Positions 17,791 through 27,220 of a stretch of 64,000 nucleotides of DNA are shown here, one piece after another. Source of the stretch: Deferribacter abyssi (GTDB lineage Bacteria; Chrysiogenota; Deferribacteres; Deferribacterales; Deferribacteraceae). The DNA is taken from positions 166,199 through 230,198 of the forward strand of contig NZ_JAQNCS010000001.1 in the NCBI RefSeq assembly GCF_049472655.1, written 5' to 3'. Positions within the stretch are counted from its first letter, which is position 1, and every line of letters begins with the position of its first letter. A program made the position numbers and the translations under genes. A model generated the notes under the pieces. That model was given only the letters and a program-made list of their open reading frames with translations. It did no database searches and was not told the origin of the DNA.

Positions 17791-18786
17791 ATGAAAAAAC
17801 TTTTATCAATTATTGCAGTTTTCCTATTTGTTGTATCACTTTCGCCTGATGCTTTCAGTAGGATGAAGTTTGTAACAATAGGAACAGGTAGTGTAACAGG
17901 TGTTTACTACCCTACAGGTGGTGCTATTGGCCGTATTGTTAACAAAAAATCAAAAATTTATGGTCTTAAAGTAACAGTTGAGTCTACAGGTGGCTCAGTT
18001 TATAACATCAATGCTGTTTTAAGTGGCGACCTAGAATTTGGTATTGCGCAATCCGACAGACAGTATCAAGCTTGGAACGGACTTGCAGAATGGAAAGAAA
18101 AAGGTCCACAAAAAGCTTTAAGAAGTGTTTTCTCTATTCACCCAGAATCTATTACATTAATTGCTAGAGCTGATGCAGGAATTAATTCACCATCAGATCT
18201 AAAAGGTAAAAGAGTGAATATTGGTAATCCAGGTTCTGGTCAGCTTCAAAACTCAAAAGATGTTCTTGCAGCATTTGGCCTTACTGTAAATGATATAAAA
18301 GCTGAATACGCAAAAGCTGTTGAAGCACCTGGCCTTCTTCAAGACGAAAGAATCGATGCATTTTTCTACACAGTTGGTCATCCAAACGGTAATATTAAAG
18401 AAGCTACATCTGGTAGAATTAAAGTAAAACTTGTTCCAATTACCGGAGAAGGTGCTGAAAAACTTGTTACAAAATATCCTTACTATGCAAAATCAATAAT
18501 TCCTGTGAAGTTTTATCCAAATGCTGTTAATAAAGAAGATGTTCCATCTGTTGGTGTAAAAGCTACATTTGTAACATCAAAGAATGTTGATGCTAAAATA
18601 GTTTACGCTATCACTAAAGAAGTTTTTGATAATCTAGACAAGTTCAAAAAACTTCACCCAGCATACTCTGTACTTACTAAAGAAAATATGCTTCAAGGGT
18701 TAACAGCTCCTATACATAAAGGTGCTTTAAAATATTACAAAGAAGCTGGTTTAATAAAATACATCAGAAAAGATCTTATTCAGTAA
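17791..18786 (+). CDS. TAXI-family TRAP transporter solute-binding protein
   Basis: A 331-residue periplasmic protein. The signal peptide MKKLLSIIAVFLFVVSLSPD ends near ADAFS. The mature part starts with the TAXI signature FVTIGTGSVTGVYYPTGG and GGSVYNINAVLSG. ATG 17791 is chosen because GGAGGTAGGT lies directly upstream. It delivers an unknown carboxylate (glutamate- or 2-oxo-acid-like ligands are known in the family) to the fused TRAP permease encoded next. A GC-rich hairpin lies between the two genes. Confidence 0.92.
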   Translation: MKKLLSIIAVFLFVVSLSPDAFSRMKFVTIGTGSVTGVYYPTGGAIGRIVNKKSKIYGLKVTVESTGGSVYNINAVLSGDLEFGIAQSDRQYQAWNGLAEWKEKGPQKALRSVFSIHPESITLIARADAGINSPSDLKGKRVNIGNPGSGQLQNSKDVLAAFGLTVNDIKAEYAKAVEAPGLLQDERIDAFFYTVGHPNGNIKEATSGRIKVKLVPITGEGAEKLVTKYPYYAKSIIPVKFYPNAVNKEDVPSVGVKATFVTSKNVDAKIVYAITKEVFDNLDKFKKLHPAYSVLTKENMLQGLTAPIHKGALKYYKEAGLIKYIRKDLIQ

Positions 18787-18814
18787 CAACTCAGTTCTTC
18801 TGTTAAGATTATGA

Positions 18815-18838
18815 AGGAGAGGGCAAACCCCCTCTCCT
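18815..18838 (+). terminator. Intercistronic hairpin between TAXI binding protein and permease
   Basis: AGGAGAGGG and the matching CCCTCTCCT form a 9-bp stem with a 6-base loop, followed by ATTTTT. It resembles a weak terminator or RNA-stabilising hairpin. Placed between binding protein and permease, it would give more binding protein than permease. Confidence 0.65.
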
Positions 18839-18863
18839 ATTTTTATGTATAAATGGGGGTACC

Positions 18864-20897
18864 ATGAGCTCAGAAAACGTTAAAAAAGCACAAGAAATAT
18901 TAAAAGAAGAAACTGGTGAATTAAGAGAATTTAGACCTCATGAAAGAGTGATTTTTGACTCAATAGCTGTAGGTTGGGCTTTTTTTCAATTATCTTTAGC
19001 TAGTTTCTTAATATTGAACAGTACTTACGTTAGAGCAATACACTTAGCATTTGCTTTAGCTTTAGTGTTTCTTTCTATACCTTTCTTCAAAAAGCCTAAA
19101 AAAATATTAAGATTTCTAAGTGTTACTGATAAAATTCCTCTTATTGACTATATTTTTGCGATTGCGGGTGTCGTTACAGCTTTATACATCGTCATTGATT
19201 TTAACGGTATAGCAATGAGAGCAGGTAGCCCCCTAACAAGAGACGTAGTGTTTGGCTTATTATTAATAGTATTATTGTTAGAAGCCACTAGACGTTCCAT
19301 TGGACCTGCTCTTTCAGTAATTGCAATAGTTTTCTCTTTATACGCATTTTTTGGCCCTTATATGCCTGAGGTGCTTGCATATAAAGGAGTTTCACTTACT
19401 AAATATGTCAATCAAATATCATTATCAACAGAAGGAATCTTTGGAATTCCGTTAGGAGTTTCTGCTTCTATAGTTTACTTGTTTGTTTTATTAGGTTCGA
19501 TGCTTGATAAGGCAGGAGCCGGAAAGTTTTTTATTGACTTAGCAGTTTCTCTACTGGGTAAATATAAAGGAGGTCCCGCAAAAGCTGCTATTGTTTCAAG
19601 TGCATTAACCGGTTTAGTTTCTGGTTCTAGTATCGCTAATATAGTAACAACAGGGACTTTTACTATTCCATTAATGAAAAGCGTGGGTTATCCTGCGAAA
19701 AAAGCTGCTGCAACAGAAGTAGCTGCAAGTACAGACGGTCAGCTCATGCCACCAATTATGGGAGCAGCAGCCTTTATAATTGCTGAATACGTAAATGTAC
19801 CATACATAGAAGTTGTTAAAGCTGCTGCTATACCAGCTTTTGTTTCATATTTTGCTCTATTTTTTGTTACACATCTTGAAGCTAGTAAGCTAGGTTTAAA
19901 AGGATTACCAAAAGAACAGTTGCCTAATTTTTATAAAACATTAAAAAACGGTTTACATTATACCATACCAATAGGTATGCTTGTTTATGAATTAGTAGTA
20001 TTAAGACATTCACCTGAACTTGCAGCATTTAGAGCAATTATTGTTCTTACCATAATGATTTTTATTCAAGAATTTGTTAAGGCCAGAAGAAATGATAAAC
20101 AAAGTGAAAATTGGTTAAAAAATGCTTTAAGTATCATTAAAAGTGGTTTCATTGGTGGTTCAAGAAATATGGTATCAGTTGCCCTTGCTACTGCTTCAGC
20201 AGGAATAATTGTAGGGCTTGTTAATACAGGAATCGGTAGTATGATTACTGAAATAGTGGAAAATCTCTCTCAAGGTAATATTTTCTTGTTACTTATAATT
20301 ACAGCTATTGCAAGTTTACTTTTGGGTATGGGGCTTCCAACCACTGCAACATATATTGTTATGGCATCACTTACAGCTCCTATTATTGTAGAAGTTGGAG
20401 CAAAATATGGTTTCTTTGTGCCATTGATGGCGGCTCATCTTTTCTGTTTTTACTTTGGTATTCTTGCTGATGATACACCACCTGTAGGCCTTGCATCGTA
20501 CGCAGCTGCTGCATTGGCAGACTCTGAACCTATTCCAACAGGTTTGCAAGGTTTTCTTTATGATATGAGAACAGCCATTATACCATTTATGTTTGTGTTT
20601 AATCCTGATCTTATATTGCATCAAGTTTACAGTTGGCCATTGGGGATTTTAATCTTTATAATGGCTGTCTTTGCAGCTTTTGCTTTTACAAGTGTACTTC
20701 AAGGGTGGCTTGTTATACGCAATAAGTGGTTTGAGATTCCTATTTTGCTTGCATCAGCGTTGATTTTGTTTAATCCAGAAATACTTATCTACTTTTTGAA
20801 AATAAGTCCAACATATAAGTATTATATGTATATTCCTGGCCTTGCACTTTTTATGTTAGTAGTAATTGAACAAAAAATTAGAGAGAAATTTGTATAA
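18864..20897 (+). CDS. TRAP transporter fused permease (4TM + 12TM type)
   Basis: A 677-residue polytopic membrane protein combining the small DctQ-like helices at the N terminus with the large DctM-like domain, the form that accompanies TAXI binding proteins. Family features include LGSMLDKAGAGKFFIDLA, the GLVSGSSIANIVTTGTFTIP segment and GMGLPTTATYIVMA. It uses a sodium or proton gradient to move the ligand delivered by the binding protein. GGGGGT precedes the ATG. A terminator hairpin follows. Confidence 0.92.
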   Translation: MSSENVKKAQEILKEETGELREFRPHERVIFDSIAVGWAFFQLSLASFLILNSTYVRAIHLAFALALVFLSIPFFKKPKKILRFLSVTDKIPLIDYIFAIAGVVTALYIVIDFNGIAMRAGSPLTRDVVFGLLLIVLLLEATRRSIGPALSVIAIVFSLYAFFGPYMPEVLAYKGVSLTKYVNQISLSTEGIFGIPLGVSASIVYLFVLLGSMLDKAGAGKFFIDLAVSLLGKYKGGPAKAAIVSSALTGLVSGSSIANIVTTGTFTIPLMKSVGYPAKKAAATEVAASTDGQLMPPIMGAAAFIIAEYVNVPYIEVVKAAAIPAFVSYFALFFVTHLEASKLGLKGLPKEQLPNFYKTLKNGLHYTIPIGMLVYELVVLRHSPELAAFRAIIVLTIMIFIQEFVKARRNDKQSENWLKNALSIIKSGFIGGSRNMVSVALATASAGIIVGLVNTGIGSMITEIVENLSQGNIFLLLIITAIASLLLGMGLPTTATYIVMASLTAPIIVEVGAKYGFFVPLMAAHLFCFYFGILADDTPPVGLASYAAAALADSEPIPTGLQGFLYDMRTAIIPFMFVFNPDLILHQVYSWPLGILIFIMAVFAAFAFTSVLQGWLVIRNKWFEIPILLASALILFNPEILIYFLKISPTYKYYMYIPGLALFMLVVIEQKIREKFV

Positions 20898-20906
20898 AAA
20901 TATAAT

Positions 20907-20936
20907 AAAAAAGGTGGCTAAAAGCCACCTTTTTTT
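20907..20936. terminator. Bidirectional rho-independent terminator
   Basis: GGTGGCT-AAA-AGCCACC stem (20913-20929) with A-tract before and T-tract after. It ends the rightward TRAP operon and the leftward universal-stress gene, both of which stop within 40 bases. Confidence 0.85.
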
Positions 20937-20941
20937 ATTAA

Positions 20942-21388
20942 CTACTTTCTCGTTATCAAAACACTTATAGGTGCTCTCCTAGTGATTTTTTCTGCTGTAC
21001 TACCATAAAAGAATTTCTTAATACTTGTTTTACCATGTGAACCTATGACAACTAAATCGTAATCCCCTTTTTCAATTTCCAACAAACCTTCAACATAAGG
21101 AATACCTCTACGTATTAAATGGTTTACTTTTAATTCATCAAGCAAAGGAAGCTTTTTATGAATATCTTGTAGTTGTTCTTCTATTTCAATATCTATTTTT
21201 TCTTTTATTTTCTCGTACTCAGAATCTGTTAAATAAAGTTTTATCTGACTTTCATCATGAGCTACATGCAATATTGTAAGCTCACTATTACAAAATTTGG
21301 CAATATTTGCTGCAACTCTAACAGCATTTAGTGAATCTTCACTGAAGTCTGTCATAACCAAAATATGTTTATAGATAGAATTTGTCAT
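20942..21388 (-). CDS. Universal stress protein (UspA family)
   Basis: A 148-residue single Usp domain. It shows HILVMTDFSEDSLNAVRVAA at the start and the ATP-binding loop VIGSHGKTSIKKFFYGSTAE (G-2x-G-9x-G-S/T type) near the C terminus, which indicates a nucleotide-binding subclass. AGGTGTTG precedes the ATG. It lies just downstream of the pyrophosphatase gene on the same strand with a 118-base gap that may carry its own promoter. Role in stress survival is inferred from the family. Confidence 0.9.
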   Translation of the reverse strand: MTNSIYKHILVMTDFSEDSLNAVRVAANIAKFCNSELTILHVAHDESQIKLYLTDSEYEKIKEKIDIEIEEQLQDIHKKLPLLDELKVNHLIRRGIPYVEGLLEIEKGDYDLVVIGSHGKTSIKKFFYGSTAEKITRRAPISVLITRK

Positions 21389-21506
21389 ACAACACCTCCA
21401 ATTTATTAATTCACTATAACATATTATCTCAATGTCGTCACCACATTTTTATTAACAACGATAGCTCAAACAATATTTAGAAAATATAACTATAACAAAT
21501 ATAAAA

Positions 21507-23168
21507 TTATCTTTTTGTTGACATATAATACTCTTCTAAAGCTCTAAGCAATTCAGGTAAAAGCTGCTTTTTCCTAGAAAGCACTTTTGGTAGATAGAAG
21601 GTAAATTCATTGATTTTTCTATAAATCATCAGCTTTTCTACAGGTTCAAAACCGGTTGATAATAGGTAACTATTCTCATTTATTATGTCAGTAACAAGCA
21701 ACATAGCCCAGTCTAGTCTTTTATCATTCTTTGTTTTTTCTAGTTCACTTAATAAATCATAATAAACTTCGTTATAATCCTCTAGAGTAACCACTTCAAC
21801 CTGTCCGATACCAAACCTTAACCCAAACTCGCTATAAATCTTAAAGTCAGTATTAATAACTTCTTTAAAGTCTCTTGTTCTTAGACTTTCTGCAACAGAA
21901 AATATTTCTTGGCCATAAGAGGTTATATCCAATCCTGCAATTTTTGCTAAATTATTTGCTACCTCAATATCTCTTTTTGTAGTAGTAGGTGATTTCAAAA
22001 TTACTGTATCGGACAAAATCCCTGATAAAAGAAGGGCTGCAATTTTGGTATCTATTACTATATTATGATACCTGTAAAGTTCATATACTAGAGTACATGT
22101 ACTACCTAGTGGTTTTGCATAAAAGAAAATAGGTGTATTAGTTTTTATAGTACCAAGTCTATGATGATCAACAATTTCCAAGATGTCAGCAGTATCAGCA
22201 CCATCGATAGCCTGGTCCAACTCATTATGATCCATTAATATCAATCTGTTTTTAAATTTTTTTAGCATATCTGATCTTGTTATTATACCAATTAATCTAT
22301 TCTCATTGTCAACAACAGGTAGACCTCTTCTATTTTCGTTTATCAAAATGTTCTTAGCTTCTTCAAGATACATATCAGAGGACAAAAGAGTAAAGTTTGT
22401 ACTCATTACAAACTTTGCGGGAACACTCATTAATAGTCGTCTAAATGTTTCAGCAGTGTCGTGATATGATATATAAACAAATCCTTTATAACCTTGGAAA
22501 TTAATTTTCCCTAACTCATCTTTACTTTTCAAACCTGAAATAATAATGACTGGTATTTGTTTTTCAGCTGCATACTCTATTATATCAACCCTTTTACCCA
22601 CAATAAGAGTAATTTTATCCAATTCCATCATTTCAAATCGTTCTTTAAATCTGTCAAATGGCATAGCACCCACAATTAAATAAGATAAAAACTCTGTTCT
22701 TTCACCATCTTGTACAGTTTCTCCATGAAGTATTTGTTTTATGTTTTCACGCCTTAAAAGATACAGGGGTCTTTTATCAATATTTCCTTCCCCCATATAA
22801 TAATCTGTCATTTCAAGAATACTAACTATCCCTTTCAGTTTTTTATTGCTATCTAATACTGGGGTAAGCCTAATCTTAAGTTTATTAATATTTTCCATGA
22901 CATTGTATATAGGGTCATTTTCTAAAGAGTATACAACATTCTTAGTCATAACATCAGAAACCTTTGGATAGACATCTTTTATAAACATTGGTGGTTTGAC
23001 ATTAAATTTATCAAAAATGTACTTTGTCTGTTTATTCAAACTACCACACCTTGCAGCAATATACTTAAAATTATTATCAATTTGATTTTTCAGATTAGCA
23101 TAACAATAAGCAGAACATATAGAATCAGTATCAGGATTTTTATGTCCAATAACATATACTCTTTCCAT
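21507..23168 (-). CDS. ppaC: Manganese-dependent inorganic pyrophosphatase with CBS-DRTGG regulatory insert
   Basis: A 553-residue family II pyrophosphatase. The DHH catalytic half starts with VIGHKNPDTDSICSAYCYA and continues after an insert with IVDHH (near residue 335). The DHHA2 domain follows. The insert between them holds a pair of CBS domains (MTKNVVYSL ... RLTPVLD and NRRGLPVVD) flanking a DRTGG domain, the architecture of nucleotide-regulated enzymes inhibited by AMP/ADP and activated by ATP or diadenosine polyphosphates. Length fits that class. AGGAGGTATGA precedes the ATG. Confidence 0.9.
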   Translation of the reverse strand: MERVYVIGHKNPDTDSICSAYCYANLKNQIDNNFKYIAARCGSLNKQTKYIFDKFNVKPPMFIKDVYPKVSDVMTKNVVYSLENDPIYNVMENINKLKIRLTPVLDSNKKLKGIVSILEMTDYYMGEGNIDKRPLYLLRRENIKQILHGETVQDGERTEFLSYLIVGAMPFDRFKERFEMMELDKITLIVGKRVDIIEYAAEKQIPVIIISGLKSKDELGKINFQGYKGFVYISYHDTAETFRRLLMSVPAKFVMSTNFTLLSSDMYLEEAKNILINENRRGLPVVDNENRLIGIITRSDMLKKFKNRLILMDHNELDQAIDGADTADILEIVDHHRLGTIKTNTPIFFYAKPLGSTCTLVYELYRYHNIVIDTKIAALLLSGILSDTVILKSPTTTKRDIEVANNLAKIAGLDITSYGQEIFSVAESLRTRDFKEVINTDFKIYSEFGLRFGIGQVEVVTLEDYNEVYYDLLSELEKTKNDKRLDWAMLLVTDIINENSYLLSTGFEPVEKLMIYRKINEFTFYLPKVLSRKKQLLPELLRALEEYYMSTKR

Positions 23169-23245
23169 TCATACCTCCTAAACGATCGAGATTATTGATA
23201 AGAATATTGCACAAAAACAAAAGAATCAATATAATAAAGTTTGGA

Positions 23246-23312
23246 GTAACCCCATTTTTTGTACAACCATGCTTGAAATTGTTTAGGTTGTTTAGATATG
23301 CTTAAAAAATGG
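23246..23312. repeat. Possible remnant of an inverted-repeat element
   Basis: GTAACCCCATTTTTT at 23246-23260 differs by one base from the 15-base terminal repeat of the 223-bp element at 51538-51760. AAAAAATGG at 23304-23312 is its inverted partner over 9 bases. The 43 bases between do not match the interior of the large element. It lies in the 215-base gap between divergent ppaC and dppB. Could be chance in AT-rich DNA. Confidence 0.35.
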
Positions 23313-23383
23313 ATTTAAAAGAAACTTGACTTTTTGCGATTTAAAAGTATATTTGCTTGATTTTAAGTTAAAAGGTACTAAAT

Positions 23384-24388
23384 ATGTTTTACTATATAAT
23401 AAGAAGATTTTTTTGGGCAATTCCTACGATTGTTGGTGTTTCTATATTGGTTTTTGCAATGATTCATTTGGCTCCAGGTGATCCAGCTCTGGTTATGTTG
23501 GGAGAGCATGCCAGTAAAGAATCTGTTGAAAAGCTAAGAAAGGAAATGGGGCTTGATAAACCTTTATATATTCAGTACATCATTTTTGCAAAAAAGGCTA
23601 TCAAAGGGGATTTTGGTAGATCAATTAAGAGCAGACAAGATGTTGTTAAGGAGTTTTGGGAGAGATTTCCTGCTACTGTTGAGTTGACAGTTGTTAGTAT
23701 GTTTTTTGCAGTAGTTATTGGTGTTGCTGCAGGTATAATTGCTTCTGTTAAAAGGTATTCTGTCTTTGATTATACTAGTATGGTGGGGTCACTAGCTGGT
23801 GTATCTATGCCTGTTTTCTGGCTTGGACTTCTTCTTATCTACTTCTTTGCTGTTAGACTTGAGTGGCTACCAGTATCAGGAAGGCTTTCTTACGAATTTT
23901 ATATTGATAAAGTAACAGGTTTTTACCTAATTGATTCGCTGATAGCTAAAGATTATGAAGCTTTCTGGGATGCATTAAAACATCTTATTTTACCAGGTTT
24001 TGCATTAGGTACGATACCCATGGCTATTATTGCAAGAATGACTCGCTCTAGTATGCTAGATGTTTTAAAGGAAGAATATATTAAGACTGCAAAAGCAAAG
24101 GGATGTTCGCCATTACGCGTTATAATGATACACGCATTCAGAAATGCTTCCATTCCTGTTGTGACCATTATAGGTCTTATGTTTGGAACGCTTCTTGCAG
24201 GTGCTATATTAACAGAAACAACTTTTAGTTGGCCTGGTATTGGGAAATGGCTTGTTAATGCTGTTTATCAAAGGGATTTCCCGGTAGTTCAATGTGCAAC
24301 ATTGATTATAGCAGTTATTTTTATAGTTATAAATCTATTGGTTGATATTATTTATGCGTTGATTAATCCTAAAGTAAGGCTTGATTGA
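23384..24388 (+). CDS. dppB: Peptide/nickel ABC transporter permease (DppB type)
   Basis: A 334-residue inner-membrane permease of the DppB/OppB class. It has the N-terminal IRRFFWAIPTIVGVSILVF helix, the LGLDKPLYIQY-type motif and the EAA loop (EYIKTAKAKGCSPLRVI). It is the first gene of a four-gene operon with coupled starts. No binding-protein gene adjoins; the nearest candidate is the orphan at 53818. The substrate (di/oligopeptide versus nickel or other) cannot be told from sequence. Confidence 0.92.
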   Translation: MFYYIIRRFFWAIPTIVGVSILVFAMIHLAPGDPALVMLGEHASKESVEKLRKEMGLDKPLYIQYIIFAKKAIKGDFGRSIKSRQDVVKEFWERFPATVELTVVSMFFAVVIGVAAGIIASVKRYSVFDYTSMVGSLAGVSMPVFWLGLLLIYFFAVRLEWLPVSGRLSYEFYIDKVTGFYLIDSLIAKDYEAFWDALKHLILPGFALGTIPMAIIARMTRSSMLDVLKEEYIKTAKAKGCSPLRVIMIHAFRNASIPVVTIIGLMFGTLLAGAILTETTFSWPGIGKWLVNAVYQRDFPVVQCATLIIAVIFIVINLLVDIIYALINPKVRLD

Positions 24389-25254
24389 TGAAAGAGTCAT
24401 TATTAAAAGAGTACGTTCAACGATTTAAAAAAAATAAATCTGCTGTTTTTGGCCTTGTTCTTGTGCTGATACTTATTTTGTTGGCCATATTTGCACCAGT
24501 GGTTGCTCCCTATGATCCTACGGTTCAGGATTTAAAATCACGATTGCTACCACCTGTTTGGTCTGAGGCTGGAAAATGGCCACACATATTAGGTACAGAT
24601 GATTTCGGAAGGGATGTTTTTTCTAGGATTGTTTATGGTGCCAGAATTTCTCTTATGATAGGGACAATTTCAGTGGGAATTTCGCTTTTTTTTGGTTTGA
24701 TAATGGGATCAATAGCAGGCTTCTATGGGAAAAAAATAGATGCTTTTATTATGCGTATAGTGGATATTATGTTTGCAATTCCAGCCATACTACTTGCCAT
24801 TGTTATTGTATCCATGTTAGGGCCGAGTTTATACAATGCAATGATTGCTATTGGCGTAGTTGGGATACCATCTTATGCAAGGATTGTAAGGGCTTCTGTA
24901 TTACAAGAAAAAGAAAAAGAGTATGTTATTGCCTCTAAAGTGAACGGCTCATCTAATATGAGGTTAATATTTAAAGTTATTTTGCCGAACTGTTTGGCTC
25001 CTATTATTGTTCAGTCTACAATGGGTTTTGCTTCTGCAGTATTAGAAGCTGCAGGTCTCAGCTTTTTAGGACTTGGTGCTCAACCTCCTACTCCAGAATG
25101 GGGTGCCATGTTGTCTGACTCTTTGCAGTACATAATGAGAGCACCATGGATGATTACATATCCAGGGCTTGCTATATTTATGACAGTTCTAGGTTTCAAT
25201 CTTGTGGGTGATGGCCTGATGGATGTTTTAGATCCAAAACAAAAGGATAGATAA
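24388..25254 (+). CDS. dppC: Peptide/nickel ABC transporter permease (DppC type)
   Basis: A 288-residue permease with the N-terminal OppC-type cytoplasmic leader (ALFGLVLVLILILLAIF helix) and LGTDDFGRDVFSRIVYGARI, diagnostic of DppC/OppC. The EAA loop is REKEYVIASKVNGSS-like. ATG 24388 overlaps the dppB stop (TGATG); a TTG one codon upstream is also open. It pairs with DppB to form the pore. Confidence 0.92.
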   Translation: MKESLLKEYVQRFKKNKSAVFGLVLVLILILLAIFAPVVAPYDPTVQDLKSRLLPPVWSEAGKWPHILGTDDFGRDVFSRIVYGARISLMIGTISVGISLFFGLIMGSIAGFYGKKIDAFIMRIVDIMFAIPAILLAIVIVSMLGPSLYNAMIAIGVVGIPSYARIVRASVLQEKEKEYVIASKVNGSSNMRLIFKVILPNCLAPIIVQSTMGFASAVLEAAGLSFLGLGAQPPTPEWGAMLSDSLQYIMRAPWMITYPGLAIFMTVLGFNLVGDGLMDVLDPKQKDR

Positions 25255-25255
25255 T

Positions 25256-26230
25256 ATGCTGTTGTCTGTAAAAGAGTTGACCACTGTTTTTGATACTGAT
25301 AAGGGTAGGATAATTGCTGTAAACGGAGTAAGTTTTGATATAGAAAAAGGCAAAACTTTGTGTCTTGTAGGGGAATCTGGTAGTGGAAAAAGTATTACTT
25401 CTTTATCTATTTTGAGATTAATAGAGGATCCAGGGAGAATTATCAAGGGTGAAATTTTACTTAATGGTCAAAATCTGATGAATTTATCAGAAAAAGATAT
25501 GAGAAAAATTCGTGGCAAAAAAATTTCCATGATTTTTCAGGAGCCTATGACATCTTTGAATCCATCCTATACAATAGGTTTTCAAATTAAAGAAGTTCTT
25601 AAATTGCATCAACCAGAATTATCTAAAAAAGAGATACATGATAAAGCTGTGGAATCATTAAAGCTTGTTGGGATACCTTCTGCTGAAGAAAGACTTAAAG
25701 ATTATCCTTTTAAGTTGAGTGGAGGTCTAAGACAGCGAGTGATGATTGCCATGGCTATGGCATGTGAACCGGAGCTACTAATTGCTGATGAGCCTACCAC
25801 AGCCCTTGATGTTACCATTCAAGCTCAAGTTCTTACTTTGATGAGAGAACTTCAGGATAAAAAAGAGACATCTATACTTTTTATTACTCATGATTTGGGT
25901 GTTGTTTATGAGATGGCCCACGATGTGGCGGTGATGTATACTGGAAATATTGTAGAAAAAGGTAGTAAAAAAGCAATTTTTGATGAATCTAAGCATCCTT
26001 ATACACAAGGGCTGATTGCTTCTATTCCTTCAAGCCATACAGGTGATAGAAAAAGTCGACTTTATTCTATTAAAGGTAATGTTCCAAGTTTGTACAATTT
26101 ACCTAAAGGTTGTACTTTTTGGCCTAGATGTCCTTTTGCAAAGGATATTTGTAAGCTTGAAAAACCTAAACTAAAAGAGTTGTCAGAAGGTCATTTTGTA
26201 GCTTGTTTTAAAGCAGAAGGTGTGATCTGA
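25256..26230 (+). CDS. dppD: Peptide ABC transporter ATP-binding protein (DppD type)
   Basis: A 324-residue ATPase. Walker A GESGSGKS, signature LSGGLRQRVMIAMAMA and Walker B LLIADEPTTALD are present. The C-terminal oligopeptide-transporter domain includes CTFWPRCPFAKDIC, whose cysteines are of the type that bind an iron-sulfur cluster in DppD homologues. It starts one base after dppC and ends where dppF begins. Confidence 0.93.
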   Translation: MLLSVKELTTVFDTDKGRIIAVNGVSFDIEKGKTLCLVGESGSGKSITSLSILRLIEDPGRIIKGEILLNGQNLMNLSEKDMRKIRGKKISMIFQEPMTSLNPSYTIGFQIKEVLKLHQPELSKKEIHDKAVESLKLVGIPSAEERLKDYPFKLSGGLRQRVMIAMAMACEPELLIADEPTTALDVTIQAQVLTLMRELQDKKETSILFITHDLGVVYEMAHDVAVMYTGNIVEKGSKKAIFDESKHPYTQGLIASIPSSHTGDRKSRLYSIKGNVPSLYNLPKGCTFWPRCPFAKDICKLEKPKLKELSEGHFVACFKAEGVI

Positions 26231-27183
26231 TGGAACTTTTGAAAATTGAGAATTTAAGGAAATATTATGAGATAAAAAAAAGTAAGTTTAGACAAAAGGT
26301 CATTTTAAGAGCAGTTGATGATGTATCTTTTATCGTGCAACCTGGTGAAACTTTAAGTATTGTGGGGGAATCTGGATGTGGAAAATCTACAACAGGAAAG
26401 CTGATTTTGAAAATAGAAGAGCCCACATCAGGTAGAATTTTATTCAAAGGGGAAAATATTACAAAGAAAAATAGACAAGAGTTGAAAGAGTATAGAAAAA
26501 GGGTTCAGATAATTTTTCAAGATCCTTATTCTTCATTAAATCCAAGATGGCGTGTAGGTGATATTATTGCAGAACCTTTGAAGTTGAATACAAATTTAGA
26601 TAACAAGGCAATACAGGAAAAAGTTTACTATCTTATGGAAAAGGTGGGGCTATTAAAAGAACACTATTATAGATACCCCCATCAGTTTTCAGGTGGCCAA
26701 AGACAACGTATTGGAATTGCTAGAGCCTTGACTTTGAATCCAGAACTGATAGTTTGCGATGAGCCTGTTAGTGCTCTTGATGTAAGTATTCAGTCACAAG
26801 TTTTGAATCTACTTTTAGATTTACAAGAAGAGTTCAAGCTTACGTATCTTTTTATATCTCATGATTTAAGTGTAGTTAGACATATTTCTGACAGAATTAT
26901 AGTTATGTATCTTGGTAAGATAATGGAAAAAGGAACTGTAAATGATATTTTTAATTCACCTAAACATCCTTATACTCAAGCTCTTTTAGAATCAGTCCCT
27001 GAAATTGGAAAAGAAAAGAAAAAATTAGTTTTAAAAGGGGAGATCCCTAGCCCTATTAATCCTCCATCAGGATGTAGATTTAGAACACGTTGCCCATATG
27101 TAAGAAATGAATGTGCTGAAATAACTGGAGATCTTATTTTTGTATCAGACACACATGAAACAGCCTGTCCTTTTAGAATATAA
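26230..27183 (+). CDS. dppF: Peptide ABC transporter ATP-binding protein (DppF type)
   Basis: A 317-residue ATPase with Walker A GESGCGKS, signature FSGGQRQRIGIARAL and Walker B LIVCDEPVSALD. The C-terminal CRFRTRCPYVRNEC segment matches the oligopeptide-transporter tail. It overlaps dppD by one base (TGATG). Together with DppD it powers the permease pair. Confidence 0.93.
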   Translation: MELLKIENLRKYYEIKKSKFRQKVILRAVDDVSFIVQPGETLSIVGESGCGKSTTGKLILKIEEPTSGRILFKGENITKKNRQELKEYRKRVQIIFQDPYSSLNPRWRVGDIIAEPLKLNTNLDNKAIQEKVYYLMEKVGLLKEHYYRYPHQFSGGQRQRIGIARALTLNPELIVCDEPVSALDVSIQSQVLNLLLDLQEEFKLTYLFISHDLSVVRHISDRIIVMYLGKIMEKGTVNDIFNSPKHPYTQALLESVPEIGKEKKKLVLKGEIPSPINPPSGCRFRTRCPYVRNECAEITGDLIFVSDTHETACPFRI

Positions 27184-27220
27184 TCTTTACAAAAGTAAAA
27201 AAAAATAATAAAAGTAGCAC

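Noticed and set aside
23384..27183. Nickel-specific nik operon
   Set aside because: DppB/C/D/F motifs do not separate peptide from nickel; no nickel regulator adjoins, and nikR lies elsewhere.
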